A DNA stretch of 56,236 bases from Anaerolineaceae bacterium (GTDB taxonomy: Bacteria; Chloroflexota; Anaerolineae; Anaerolineales; Anaerolineaceae). Each line of letters starts with the position of its first letter. The first letter of the stretch is position 1. The stretch is taken from contig JAFPZX010000055.1 of NCBI GenBank assembly GCA_017417055.1, positions 1 through 56,236 on the forward strand, read 5' to 3'. The notes beneath the pieces were generated by a model that had not been told where the DNA came from, ran no database searches, and saw only the letters and a program-made list of their open reading frames with translations. Below are positions 28,098-36,615 of the stretch, in pieces. The translations under genes and the position numbers were made by a program.

Positions 28098-28127
28098 TCA
28101 CCCACATGAAGGTGGGTGATTAATTTT
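28098..28127 (+). terminator. Terminator-like hairpin downstream of rpiB
   Basis: ATCACCCAC (28098-28106) pairs with GTGGGTGAT (28112-28120) around a 5-nt loop, followed by TAATTTTT. It is 215 bp after rpiB and 80 bp before the end of the convergent defence gene. Confidence 0.65.
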
Positions 28128-28200
28128 TCGGTTATTCTTCTCAATAATCCGAGTTTGAATCTAATTCAGATAAACTTTGTTTGTTTTCTCTGACCTGCCA

Positions 28201-30735
28201 TCATACATTTGCCTTGATATACGGAACAAGCACGTCATAGAATTTTTTTGTCCATTCGGCATGGAAGTTAGCCATTTGGAGCCAGTCAGTTTCATTTTCA
28301 ATACTGACGTTGTTTAATTGAACATAGACTTTTGATGATTTTCCTTCATTATTCCGTTCCCATTGAAGAGGAATACCCAAAACAGATTCAATTTCTGATT
28401 TATGTATATAAAGGTTATCAAAAGCCTTCTTGTTTTCCCATTTACTTTCTTTGCTGAGGATGAGCTCTGCACGTGCTTTATCATAATTTGCTACACAGCA
28501 CAAACTAAAACCTCCAACTCCAAAAAAGCCTTTTACATAGTTATCTTTTGACGGATGAACGTTACAGAAAGGACGATGTGGACCGTGTGCTTTCTGAATA
28601 ATCGGCAAAGCAAATGCCCAATATTTTCGTCTTATATCATATCGCATATTGTCCTCCTCAGGATTTTCTTCATTCTCATCACGGAGATAAAACACTAAGT
28701 CTGAAGGATCTTCATCATATAGTTTGAATAAGCGACTCAGAACAGACATCTTACTCTGAGTGCTGGTGTTTACCCACACGTATATTCCATCACCGACTTC
28801 TACAGTTTTCGCTGAATCTTCTGAATTGGTTCTGAAGTGAAATGAAATATTATCTTCGTCAGACAAAGCTAATTTTGTGATGATACTCTTGTCTTCCGCG
28901 TACAATATCTGAACCACTTTCTGGAACATTTCCACCCAGCTTGTGACTGGCTGTTCAGTATTTTTGAAAGTGAACCTGGCTATTTGACGTCCGGTTAGTT
29001 CATCGTCATCCTCGAGTGTATATGTATCAAGTTGTTTTTCAGCCGGTTTATAATTCGTAAGAGGAATAGCCCATATTTGTAAAGCTTTGTCCATCAGATA
29101 ATCGCTGCGCTCTTCCAATTCTGTCAGCGTCCATTTATCCTTCATTGCTATCCACATGTTCATTCGAATACCACTATCAAGAAATCCATTCCGCATAGTT
29201 TTCTTTTCTATAAAGGGATTGTTGCTGTAATTCGCGTTATATGCAGTCAATGTCAGGTTAGCTATTCTATGCAGCCATATTTCATGAATTTGTTCGTAGT
29301 CCTCACCTAATTCCTTCTGCCATATAGGTGTAAGGTGTTGCGGCATGATGTGTTCAATTGAAAATGTACCATCATCACAGTGGCGGTAGACATCCTTGTC
29401 TTCATTAGTTCCAAAATTTTCGATCCGTTCCAAGACGTAAATCTTGTTTTTGTTATTCATTAGATACATTGGTCTGTCAGTGAATGCTACTGAGAATTCT
29501 TCGTCATCCGGAAAACGGGCTCGTTCCTTCTTGGAAAGCAATGCATATTTGAATTTTTCAATATAATTATCTTCTGTTCCGTCATAACGGATGATTTCAC
29601 GATGAAGCATAAGAAATATTTTATTCAATGCATTAGTTGGAAGATCACATATTGTTCTTCTGAAAAGGTAGCTTTCCGTAATCAGAAAAATCTTTCTGAC
29701 CTCGTCCAGATTCAATTTATTTTCGTCAAATAATCGTAAAACTTCCATGAAAAATGGTCTGGTTACCGTTGTCTCCAGACGGTTCAATCGGTAAATACAT
29801 GCATTCAAAGCTTTGTCAGAAGTATGTCCATCAAGCAAAATTTGGTATCGTTTTGCATAGGATAGCATTTCAGAGAGTAAAGGTTCTGTGTCGATTTTTG
29901 TAATTTCCACAAAATCTTTGAATGTACTGTAGATTTTCTTCTGTGTTGGAATTGCTTGCTGTTTTATGCTCAGATAATCTCTGATGAATGCGCTTACATC
30001 ATACTTTGTACAAATCTCGATCTTATTCCAATATTTCTCGTAATAATTATCCTGTTCTTTTATGGGTAAACCCATCAGAATGAAATTTCTGATTTTATCG
30101 CCTTCGCTAAGGTCCAGACCTGTTGAATTAAGGCTTTCAAAAATCAACTGTGGATTATCATCCTTATCTAATCGAATATTGATGATTTCAAGTCCGCAGA
30201 TAGCATCAAAAAGTTGATCGATGGTAATCTCCTGTTTCTGGATTCTATTGTAAAAATAGTCGTAATTGACGGTCAGGTTTGAACCTCTGATATGTTCATC
30301 AGGATCAGAAAACAATTTGTCAAAAGCAATTCGGTCATTCTTGACCGGTTTTAGTTTAATGCGTGTCTCTTTTGGTTTCCATCTGTCGACGAGATATTCT
30401 TCAAAAATACGTTGTTTTAGATTTGTTTTTTCTGGAATGATGATACCTTTATCAATCAGATTATGCATAGCAAGGAGAAGCAGTGAGACTGTAGTCAAGC
30501 GTTGTTGTCCATCGATGATCAGGAAGTCTTCGTTATCACCGTTAGGATCGTAGACTGAAACAATGCTTCCGAAGAAGTGGCTCTTTCGGTTTTCTCTTAT
30601 GATTTTCACAAGGTCATCATAAAGCTGTTTGCAGTTTTCAGTTTTCCAGTCATAATTTCTCTGGTAGACCGGAATCACAAACCTTTTGTCAGAACCATTC
30701 ATATATTTTACAAATTTGCATTCAGAGCCCTTCAT
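28201..30735 (-). CDS. DUF262/DUF1524 (GmrSD-like) restriction or antiphage protein
   Basis: The 844-aa cytoplasmic protein has three parts. The N-terminal DUF262 domain (about 5-220) carries IPVYQRNYDW and the hallmark DGQQRLTT (75-82), a ParB/GmrS-type nucleotide-binding site. The middle DUF1524 domain (about 400-560) has SIEHIMPQH near residue 461 and ANLTLTAYNANYSN, the HNH nuclease layout of GmrD. The C-terminal part (about 690-844) resembles DUF4268, common in defence nucleases. GmrSD enzymes are NTP-dependent type IV restriction systems cutting modified phage DNA, so this is probably a single-gene defence system. GAGAGG before the ATG gives the start. Codon use is clearly more AT-rich than in its neighbours, and class E repeats flank it on both sides, signs of transfer. 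Confidence 0.88.
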   Translation of the reverse strand: MKGSECKFVKYMNGSDKRFVIPVYQRNYDWKTENCKQLYDDLVKIIRENRKSHFFGSIVSVYDPNGDNEDFLIIDGQQRLTTVSLLLLAMHNLIDKGIIIPEKTNLKQRIFEEYLVDRWKPKETRIKLKPVKNDRIAFDKLFSDPDEHIRGSNLTVNYDYFYNRIQKQEITIDQLFDAICGLEIINIRLDKDDNPQLIFESLNSTGLDLSEGDKIRNFILMGLPIKEQDNYYEKYWNKIEICTKYDVSAFIRDYLSIKQQAIPTQKKIYSTFKDFVEITKIDTEPLLSEMLSYAKRYQILLDGHTSDKALNACIYRLNRLETTVTRPFFMEVLRLFDENKLNLDEVRKIFLITESYLFRRTICDLPTNALNKIFLMLHREIIRYDGTEDNYIEKFKYALLSKKERARFPDDEEFSVAFTDRPMYLMNNKNKIYVLERIENFGTNEDKDVYRHCDDGTFSIEHIMPQHLTPIWQKELGEDYEQIHEIWLHRIANLTLTAYNANYSNNPFIEKKTMRNGFLDSGIRMNMWIAMKDKWTLTELEERSDYLMDKALQIWAIPLTNYKPAEKQLDTYTLEDDDELTGRQIARFTFKNTEQPVTSWVEMFQKVVQILYAEDKSIITKLALSDEDNISFHFRTNSEDSAKTVEVGDGIYVWVNTSTQSKMSVLSRLFKLYDEDPSDLVFYLRDENEENPEEDNMRYDIRRKYWAFALPIIQKAHGPHRPFCNVHPSKDNYVKGFFGVGGFSLCCVANYDKARAELILSKESKWENKKAFDNLYIHKSEIESVLGIPLQWERNNEGKSSKVYVQLNNVSIENETDWLQMANFHAEWTKKFYDVLVPYIKANV

Positions 30736-30811
30736 CGAATAAACCTCTCATAATCTTCAAATAATTTCGATATATATGTAAGTGCCGAATAATTTCTGTA
30801 CTTCATCAAAT

Positions 30812-30879
30812 GAGTCAAAGCAGCCTCTTCTGTTTTCCCAAGCCTGGGACAACGAAAACGGGCTGCTTTGACTATGACT
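30812..30879. repeat. Class E element, copy 3 (diverged)
   Basis: GAGTCAAAGCAGCC at the left and GGCTGCTTTGACT at the right form the outer arms; the inner part (CTGTTTTCCC and GGGACAACG) differs from the other copies. It ends a few bases before the stop codon (30883-30885) of the HIRAN gene and lies upstream of the defence gene. Confidence 0.7.
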
Positions 30880-30882
30880 GAA

Positions 30883-31233
30883 TTATTCAACAATTTCCTC
30901 TATTACTCCTTCCTCGATAATTTCGTTTTCTGCCAGTGAATCGGCGTCGAGGGTGCAGAGGACGCATTTGAGGAGTATGTAGAGGGTGGTTCCGGAGGCA
31001 GTGGCGCCGATTTTATCGTAGATGCGGCCGGCGGACCAGCTTTCCCCGATGACAGACCAGGTGCTGTTGGCGACGTAACCGACCTTACCGAGCCCCGGAA
31101 GTTCCACGCGGATGGCTTCTTTGTCGGCTTCGTTTTCGGGTTCTTTGACCAGCCGGACTTTCATATCCTTTTCCATGAATTCATGCCCGTAATAGTGATT
31201 GGTACCGATAAGCGTAAAATAGATGGTGTCCAT
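30883..31233 (-). CDS. Small HIRAN-domain protein
   Basis: The 116-aa protein is almost entirely a HIRAN domain: FTLIGTNHYYGHEFMEKDMKVRL, then EPENEADKEAIRVE and GKVGYVANS. HIRAN domains bind DNA 3' ends or damaged DNA in helicases, but stand-alone bacterial versions have no agreed function. A short acidic tail follows (many Glu after residue 100). AGGAG before the ATG at 31233 supports the start. It lies upstream of the DUF262/DUF1524 gene on the same strand with a 147-bp gap filled by a class E repeat. Its codon use is like the chromosome average, so it is probably not part of the acquired defence locus. Confidence 0.82.
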   Translation of the reverse strand: MDTIYFTLIGTNHYYGHEFMEKDMKVRLVKEPENEADKEAIRVELPGLGKVGYVANSTWSVIGESWSAGRIYDKIGATASGTTLYILLKCVLCTLDADSLAENEIIEEGVIEEIVE

Positions 31234-31384
31234 AGTTTTCTCCTGTGTTTGATCAGTCCGGACTGCTGCTCTGCGGCGGCAATTCCTTTTTATTTCGTTT
31301 TTTACATTATATACAGGGAATTGGAAAAAAGCAATGGTTGATTATTTTGCGGACCGATAATTTGGACAAGAATAGATGTTTTCA

Positions 31385-31452
31385 TGGAACACACGAGGGC
31401 TGCCCTGATGCTGCCGTGCAGCCGGCACAGCAGGACTGCACTCATGTGCGTG
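31385..31452. repeat. Class C element, copy 2
   Basis: GAGGGCTGCCCTGATGCTGC at the left, GCACAGCAGGACTGCACTC at the right. The 31240-31720 gap holds this, the inverted-type copy at 31585, a terminator, and no gene that I can support. Confidence 0.75.
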
Positions 31453-31584
31453 ACATTGTGGTATGGACGGGCAGCTGCAGCTGTGAAAATGGTACAGGGT
31501 AAGGGAGAGAGTTGTGGAAAGAAAAATCCCGCGGGATTATACGGCAGAAAATTGCAGCACTTGTATCTCCAAATTTGAGTGGAC

Positions 31585-31645
31585 GCACAACTGTGCAGGC
31601 TTTTTGTGCCGGCTTCGCGGCAGCAAAAAGGCAGACCAGGTTTGC
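31585..31645. repeat. Class C element, copy 3 (long-stem type)
   Basis: GTGCAGGCTTTTTGTGCCG then CTTCGCGGCAGCAAAAAGGC and AGACC. The inner GCTTTTTGTGCCG/CGGCAGCAAAAAGGC stem is nearly perfect. Same type as 41632-41689. Confidence 0.78.
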
Positions 31646-31669
31646 TGCGCGGCAAAATAAAAGAATAGT

Positions 31670-31700
31670 AAAAAAGGCCGATACAAATCCTGTATCGGCC
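31670..31700 (-). terminator. Terminator of the second GH13 gene
   Basis: On the minus strand, a 10-bp perfect stem (31676-31685 with 31691-31700) with a 5-nt loop and a T-run (complement 31670-31675), 23 bp after the stop codon. Confidence 0.9.
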
Positions 31701-31722
31701 CATGAAAGATTCACCAATTAGA

Positions 31723-33813
31723 CTAATCCACCCTGCTGCGGGCGACGATCGCGGCGGTGTGCGGGGAAACGAGCAGCGTCAGGAAGCCGCGTTTGATCTT
31801 TCCCGCGTACTTCGGCACCTCGGACCATTCATTATTTTCCGTGTTGAAAATAATCGAGAATGTTTCGCCTTCCATAGCGCCTGCGTCGCGCAGACGGAGC
31901 GGAATGTGAATCGGAGTAGTGCCGTTATTGCATACCACGGCGACGCAGTCTTCCTCATCAAAACGGGTAAACGCGATCCAGCCCTTGCCGGCATCCAGAG
32001 CCTTATAAGAACCATGCCGCAGGACAGGATGTTCCTGGCGGATCCGCGCAAGGCAGCGGTGCATATCAATCAGGCTCAAATCTTCCCGTCCCCATGGGTA
32101 GCAGCGGCGGTTGTCCGGGTCCGTCCAGCCAACAAGACCGGCTTCATCACCGTAATAGATCGTGGGGGCACCCGGCCAGGTCATCTGCAAAACAACAGCT
32201 TCCCGCATGATGCGCTTGTCAATATGTGCACCGGCTGCTTCTGCGCCCATGGTACTGATGCGTCCGGTAGTGAGGTTGGTGCGGGTCAGGAAACGCGAAT
32301 GATCGTGGTTGGAAAGCTCATTCATGGCGCACTGCAGGGAACTCCAGTCCATACGGCTCATCGTTTCCTGCATGGTGCGGAAAAAGCGTATGCCATCCTG
32401 ATACAGCCCGTCGTGGAAATAGTCACTATGCTTTTCCATACCCGTGAGGAAGTAACTCACCGGATCCATAAAGGCGTCATAATTCATCACACTGTCCCAT
32501 TGGTCGCCCTGCAGCCATTTTTCGGCATTGCCGTAATGCTCTGCGATGATCAAAACTTCCGGATTGACCGCTTTCACCCTTTCGCGGAACTCATGCCAGA
32601 ATTGATGATTGAATGTCTCACTGTGACCGAGGTCTGCAGCGACATCCAGACGCCATCCATCAATGGAATAAGGCGGCTGCGCCCAGCGGCAGGCAATATC
32701 AAAAATCGTTTCGCACAGTTCTCTGGATCCCTCATAATTCAGCTTAGGCAGCGTCGGGTGTCCCCACCAGGCATCATAGGTATTGTCTCCGTTATTCTGG
32801 AATTTGAAAAACTGCCGGTACGGACTTTCATGAGACTGCCAGGCGCCGGGTTTGTCCGTGCCGGCTTTGGCGTAAATGCTCTTGCCATCCATCCATTTAT
32901 GGAAGGAGCCGCAATGGTTGAAAACACCGTCGATGATGACCTTCATCCCGCGTTTGTGCATTTCCTGACACAGGTGAGCAAATAACTCATTGGAGGCTTC
33001 CAGATTCTTTTCTGAGGTGACCCGGCGGATATAGCGGGTCATTTGCCATGGATCGGTCTCTTCCGGTGCGGCGTCCTCTTCAATAACCCCAAAGTGAGGA
33101 TCGATGTGGTCATAATCCTGGGTATCGTATTTGTGAGAAGAGGGAGAGAGGAAAAGCGGATTGAAATAGATCGCTTCCACGCCAAGGGACTGAAGGTAAT
33201 CCAGTTTGTCCATTACGCCCTGCAGATCGCCGCCATAAAAACAGCGGAAATCATCGTTTTCGGGGGCGGCATACCAGTCCTTGCGCTTCCGGATCGGGTG
33301 CCCTTCGTAATTATATTCGCCGTTGACCGGGTCATTTTCCGGATCGCTGTTGTTGAAGCGGTCTGTGAAAATCTGATATTGCAGTGCTCCTTTAGCCCAT
33401 TCAGGCGTATGGAATCCCGGCGTGAGACGGAATGCGCGTTCAAAGCCGATGGCTCTGTCCTGGTTCAGAAGGTTGGCGCCGAAGCGCTGACACACAAAGC
33501 AGCGCTTTCTGTAATGGATCAAAAAGCAGTAATATATCGGTCCGTTCGGACACTCGATTTCAGCTTCGTGCCAGGTGAAAAATTCATTTTCCCGAACCGG
33601 GTCCATCGGGATCGGATCCGGACGGTTTTTGATGAGAAGCCAGGCATGACAGTTGGAAGTGTTTTCTGTCCTCAGACGGATTTTGACCCTTTCGCCTGCG
33701 TTGGGGACCATCGGTGTGCGGTAAGATTCAGTTTCATCGCTAAACAGACTGGAAAGGAAATAAATTTCTTCCTGGGTCAAATCAGATCGGCTTTCGAGTT
33801 CAGACAACAACAT
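31723..33813 (-). CDS. GH13 alpha-glucan hydrolase (neopullulanase/cyclomaltodextrinase-like)
   Basis: The 696-aa enzyme has no signal peptide. Residues about 35-140 form an N-terminal beta-sandwich like CBM34/CBM48, then the GH13 barrel starts at WAKGALQYQIFTDRF. Catalytic residues: nucleophile Asp390 in GWRLDVA, acid/base Glu425 in IIAEHYG, and Asp504 in SNHDHSR. A large domain B insert is present, and a C-terminal beta domain ends the protein. The layout fits intracellular neopullulanase, maltogenic amylase or cyclomaltodextrinase. I start it at the ATG at 33813 after GGAG; an in-frame TTG at 33855 adds 14 residues with no support. It follows glgB on the same strand with a 357-bp repeat-filled gap, which suggests related roles in glycogen or maltodextrin turnover. 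Confidence 0.9.
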   Translation of the reverse strand: MLLSELESRSDLTQEEIYFLSSLFSDETESYRTPMVPNAGERVKIRLRTENTSNCHAWLLIKNRPDPIPMDPVRENEFFTWHEAEIECPNGPIYYCFLIHYRKRCFVCQRFGANLLNQDRAIGFERAFRLTPGFHTPEWAKGALQYQIFTDRFNNSDPENDPVNGEYNYEGHPIRKRKDWYAAPENDDFRCFYGGDLQGVMDKLDYLQSLGVEAIYFNPLFLSPSSHKYDTQDYDHIDPHFGVIEEDAAPEETDPWQMTRYIRRVTSEKNLEASNELFAHLCQEMHKRGMKVIIDGVFNHCGSFHKWMDGKSIYAKAGTDKPGAWQSHESPYRQFFKFQNNGDNTYDAWWGHPTLPKLNYEGSRELCETIFDIACRWAQPPYSIDGWRLDVAADLGHSETFNHQFWHEFRERVKAVNPEVLIIAEHYGNAEKWLQGDQWDSVMNYDAFMDPVSYFLTGMEKHSDYFHDGLYQDGIRFFRTMQETMSRMDWSSLQCAMNELSNHDHSRFLTRTNLTTGRISTMGAEAAGAHIDKRIMREAVVLQMTWPGAPTIYYGDEAGLVGWTDPDNRRCYPWGREDLSLIDMHRCLARIRQEHPVLRHGSYKALDAGKGWIAFTRFDEEDCVAVVCNNGTTPIHIPLRLRDAGAMEGETFSIIFNTENNEWSEVPKYAGKIKRGFLTLLVSPHTAAIVARSRVD

Positions 33814-33867
33814 TATATCTACTCCATAAAACGCTAATTCGTTTCTTCTTCGCAACTGTTCAGGTCT

Positions 33868-33930
33868 GAGTCAAAGTGATCTGTTTTCGTTGACTCAGAA
33901 TTGAGTCAACAGAACAGATTGCATTGACTC
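33868..33930. repeat. Class E inverted element, copy 2
   Basis: Nearly the same sequence as 27906-27967: GAGTCAAAGTGATCTGTTTTC ... TTGACTC, centre AGAA, then TTGAGTC ... GAACAGATTGCATTGACTC. One compensatory change (C to T at the left, G to A at the right) keeps the stem paired. Confidence 0.88.
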
Positions 33931-34076
33931 ATTTTTGAATAGTTACTTTTCTTCAATGGTTCAGTGCCACAGCTTCTGTGTCAAAGCGTGCCGGCGGAAC
34001 CGGTTACAGCCATATAATTATATTTTTATAACCGATTTGCGCGGCAGTATTCTTAAAAATTATTATTACAATCTTT

Positions 34077-34159
34077 CGGGGACTGTTCCTTCATGGGACT
34101 GTCCCCATCTCATTTCAGACAACAGCAGTGGGGACAGTCCCATGAAGGAACAGTCCCCG
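34077..34159. repeat. Perfect 30-bp inverted repeat (class D-like) after glgB
   Basis: The arms 34077-34106 and 34130-34159 are exact reverse complements over 30 bp, separated by 23 bp. Each arm contains GGGGACTGTTCC and GGGACTGTCCCC. The right arm ends 10 bp from the glgB stop codon, and a T-run follows on the plus strand. Confidence 0.95.
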
Positions 34160-34169
34160 ATGTGTTTTT

Positions 34170-36131
34170 TTACTTCTTTTCCGTTTCCGGTTTATTTGCA
34201 GCATCAGCTCCCGGGAATGCAACGATGATCGCCTCAAACGGACGCAGATCATAGCACAGGTGCCATTGGTACCCGTCACATTCACCTTCATAGACCGGCA
34301 GTTCCGGAACGCCGCCCAGCTCATCCGGATTTCCTCCGCCCGGAAGGCTGTCATATGTGCTGAACACGCGGTGGTAGCTTCCGCCGAAGGGGATGCCGCA
34401 GGTATAGCCGTCATGGCGGGAAGGCGAGAAGTTCAGCACCACCAGCACAGCGCCGTCATAGGTCCAAGGATTGCGGCGGATAAAGCAGACGATATCACGG
34501 TCCGCGTCATTGCGGTTGACCCACTCGAATGTCCGTGTGTCTTTTGAATCACTGTGGAGGGATGGATACTTTTTATAAACTTCCAGCAGATTGCGGTAGC
34601 ACTGCATGATGTCGCGGTGACCGAAATCATCCGCCAGATGCCAGTCGATGCTTTCCTTGACGTTCCATTCCCGTTCCTGGGCAAAGTCCTGTCCCATAAA
34701 GAGCAGCTTTTTCCCGGGGTGGGTCATCTGGTAGGTGTAAAGGACTTTCAGCCCGCCGAAGCGATCCATGATACTGCCCGGAGCTTTTTCAACCATGGAA
34801 TGTTTTCCGTAGACGACTTCATCATGGGAAAGCACCAGAATGTAATTCTCGGAGAAAGCATAGTCGATGGTGTGCGTCAGTTCCCCGTGATGCCAGCGGC
34901 GGTAAACCGGGTCTTCCTTCATATATTTCAGGGTGTCATTCATCCAGCCCATGTTCCATTTAAAGCTGAACCCCAGCCCGTTTTGGCGCACGTCAGCCGT
35001 GATGCCCCATTCCGCGGAGGAATCTTCCGCGATAAGGTAGCCGGTGGTTTTTCCGCAGACTTCATAGTTCAGCTGACGCAAAAAGTCCATGGATTCCAGG
35101 TTCATCCGTCCGCCGAACATGTTCGGACGCCATTCTGTGCGGTCGTAGTCGTTATAGAGCATGGATGCGACGGCATCGACACGCAGTGCGTCCACATGGA
35201 ATTCGTTGATCCAGTAAAAGGCGTTGGAAATCAGGAAAGAGCGGACTTCGGGTTTGCCATGGTCAAAGGCCATCGTGCCCCAGACCGGGAATTCCGCACG
35301 CAGCGGATCGCTGTTTTCGTATAATCTTGTTCCGTCGAAATGAACCAAAGCCCATTCATCTTTGCAGAAATGGGACGGGACCCAGTCCAGAATCACGCCG
35401 ATCCCCGCCTGGTGCAGATTGTCCACCAGATAGCGGAAATCATCCGGGGTGCCGTAACGGCTGGTCGGCGCGTAGTAGCCTGTTACCTGATAGCCCCAGG
35501 AAAGGTCAAACGGATATTCGCAGATACCCATCAGTTCAATGTGCGTGTAGCCCATGTATTGAATGTATTGAACCAGGTCATCGGCCAGCTGGCGGTAGTT
35601 CAAAAAGCCATCTTCATCGTTGGCGTCCCGGTACCCCTTTTTCCAGGAGCCAAGGTGACATTCATAAATGGCCATCGGGCGTTCAAACACTTTGGTGTTG
35701 TCCCGCTGCGCCTGATAGGCTTCGTCATGCCATTCATAATTGTGTAAAGAGTGAACGATCGAGGCGTTTGCCGGACGGGGTTCGGCGCGGAAAGCCATCG
35801 GGTCGGATTTCCAGCGGCGCACGTCATCGGCGCCGGTCACGATGTAACGATAGGCATCGCCTTCACCGACACCGGGGAGAAAACATTCCCAGATCCCCTG
35901 GTCATATTCAGCCTTGTGCATCCAGTTTTCATGATCCCAGCTGGTGCGGGCTGTAATGACTGTAACCCATTTCGCGTTCGGAGCCCACACAGCAAAATGG
36001 GTTCCCGCTACGCCGTTTTCTGTTGTCGGATGGGCACCGAGCTTGTGATACAACCCGTAATTGGTGCCCTCATGAAATAGAAAACTGTCGAAATCTGAAA
36101 ATACTGCCTGTTGAGAGTTTTCTGCTTCCAT
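34170..36131 (-). CDS. glgB: 1,4-alpha-glucan branching enzyme
   Basis: The 653-aa cytoplasmic enzyme makes alpha-1,6 branches in glycogen. An N-terminal CBM48 domain (about 35-125, with GTHFAVWAPNAKWV) precedes the GH13_9 barrel, which starts at MAIYECHLGSW. Catalytic residues are the Asp in DALRVDAVASMLY, the Glu in LIAEDSSAEWG and the Asp in LSHDEVVYGK. The LPLSHDEV-like and YEFPG-equivalent features of the family are present, and the length is normal. The start is the ATG at 36131, after AGGAG; the upstream extension of 26 codons lacks a ribosome binding site. It precedes the GH13 hydrolase. No glgA or glgC is in the window. A perfect 30-bp inverted repeat lies just past the stop codon. 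Confidence 0.95.
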   Translation of the reverse strand: MEAENSQQAVFSDFDSFLFHEGTNYGLYHKLGAHPTTENGVAGTHFAVWAPNAKWVTVITARTSWDHENWMHKAEYDQGIWECFLPGVGEGDAYRYIVTGADDVRRWKSDPMAFRAEPRPANASIVHSLHNYEWHDEAYQAQRDNTKVFERPMAIYECHLGSWKKGYRDANDEDGFLNYRQLADDLVQYIQYMGYTHIELMGICEYPFDLSWGYQVTGYYAPTSRYGTPDDFRYLVDNLHQAGIGVILDWVPSHFCKDEWALVHFDGTRLYENSDPLRAEFPVWGTMAFDHGKPEVRSFLISNAFYWINEFHVDALRVDAVASMLYNDYDRTEWRPNMFGGRMNLESMDFLRQLNYEVCGKTTGYLIAEDSSAEWGITADVRQNGLGFSFKWNMGWMNDTLKYMKEDPVYRRWHHGELTHTIDYAFSENYILVLSHDEVVYGKHSMVEKAPGSIMDRFGGLKVLYTYQMTHPGKKLLFMGQDFAQEREWNVKESIDWHLADDFGHRDIMQCYRNLLEVYKKYPSLHSDSKDTRTFEWVNRNDADRDIVCFIRRNPWTYDGAVLVVLNFSPSRHDGYTCGIPFGGSYHRVFSTYDSLPGGGNPDELGGVPELPVYEGECDGYQWHLCYDLRPFEAIIVAFPGADAANKPETEKK

Positions 36132-36615
36132 TGGTTCTTCTCCTGATAAATAATTGGTATTTTTATAAGATATGAGGGGAATCTTCGGAAATACTTTCTG
36201 ACAGATCAACGATCTTCTCTAAAAAAATACCGGGTTATTTTATCATAAAAAAAACTTTTACCCGCTGAAAAACGAATGATATCAAACATTCATGTTACAT
36301 GTTTCTATATCGGTTGTTATCCACCGGGGCAGACCATCAGGTCTGTCTCTGCCATCTTGCCGGCGGATGATCCTTTTGTTTTGCTTATCCCGGTTCAAGG
36401 CGGCGGGATCGAACTTTCAGGTTCGTCCCCGCAAGTTTTGGATGAATGTTGTGCAGGTGTGTTGGTTGTTTGACTGAGCTGCTGACGGTCCTCTGTGGGT
36501 ACAGTCCTTGTTTCAGTCACGCTTGCCGCTGCAGCATCAGCAGGATCGGTCCTCTGCGGGTACAGTCCTTGTGTTGTCAATTTCGCTTATAATTGAATCG
36601 GAACAGAGGGGTACG
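36132..36615. other. 484-bp intergenic region rich in hairpins and a direct repeat
   Basis: No gene is supported here. A CCACCGGGGCAGACC / GGTCTG...GCCGGCGG imperfect palindrome lies at about 36318-36366 and a GGGATCGAAC/GTTCGTCCCC hairpin at 36405-36430. A 26-bp direct repeat, one mismatch, occurs at 36486-36511 and 36547-36572 (CGGTCCTCTG then GGGTACAGTCC). A perfect TATAAT at 36588-36593 is probably the -10 of ogt; its -35 is unclear. Confidence 0.6.

Noticed and set aside
28098-28127. An attachment site or inverted terminal repeat next to the defence gene
   Set aside because: It is a simple 9-bp hairpin with a T-run, best read as a terminator; no matching copy is seen at the other side of the gene.
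31240-31722. Short ORFs on both strands in this gap
   Set aside because: They consist of class C repeat sequence and a terminator; none has a ribosome binding site.
36276-36473. A 65-codon ORF between glgB and ogt
   Set aside because: No ribosome binding site; it runs through palindromic repeat DNA.
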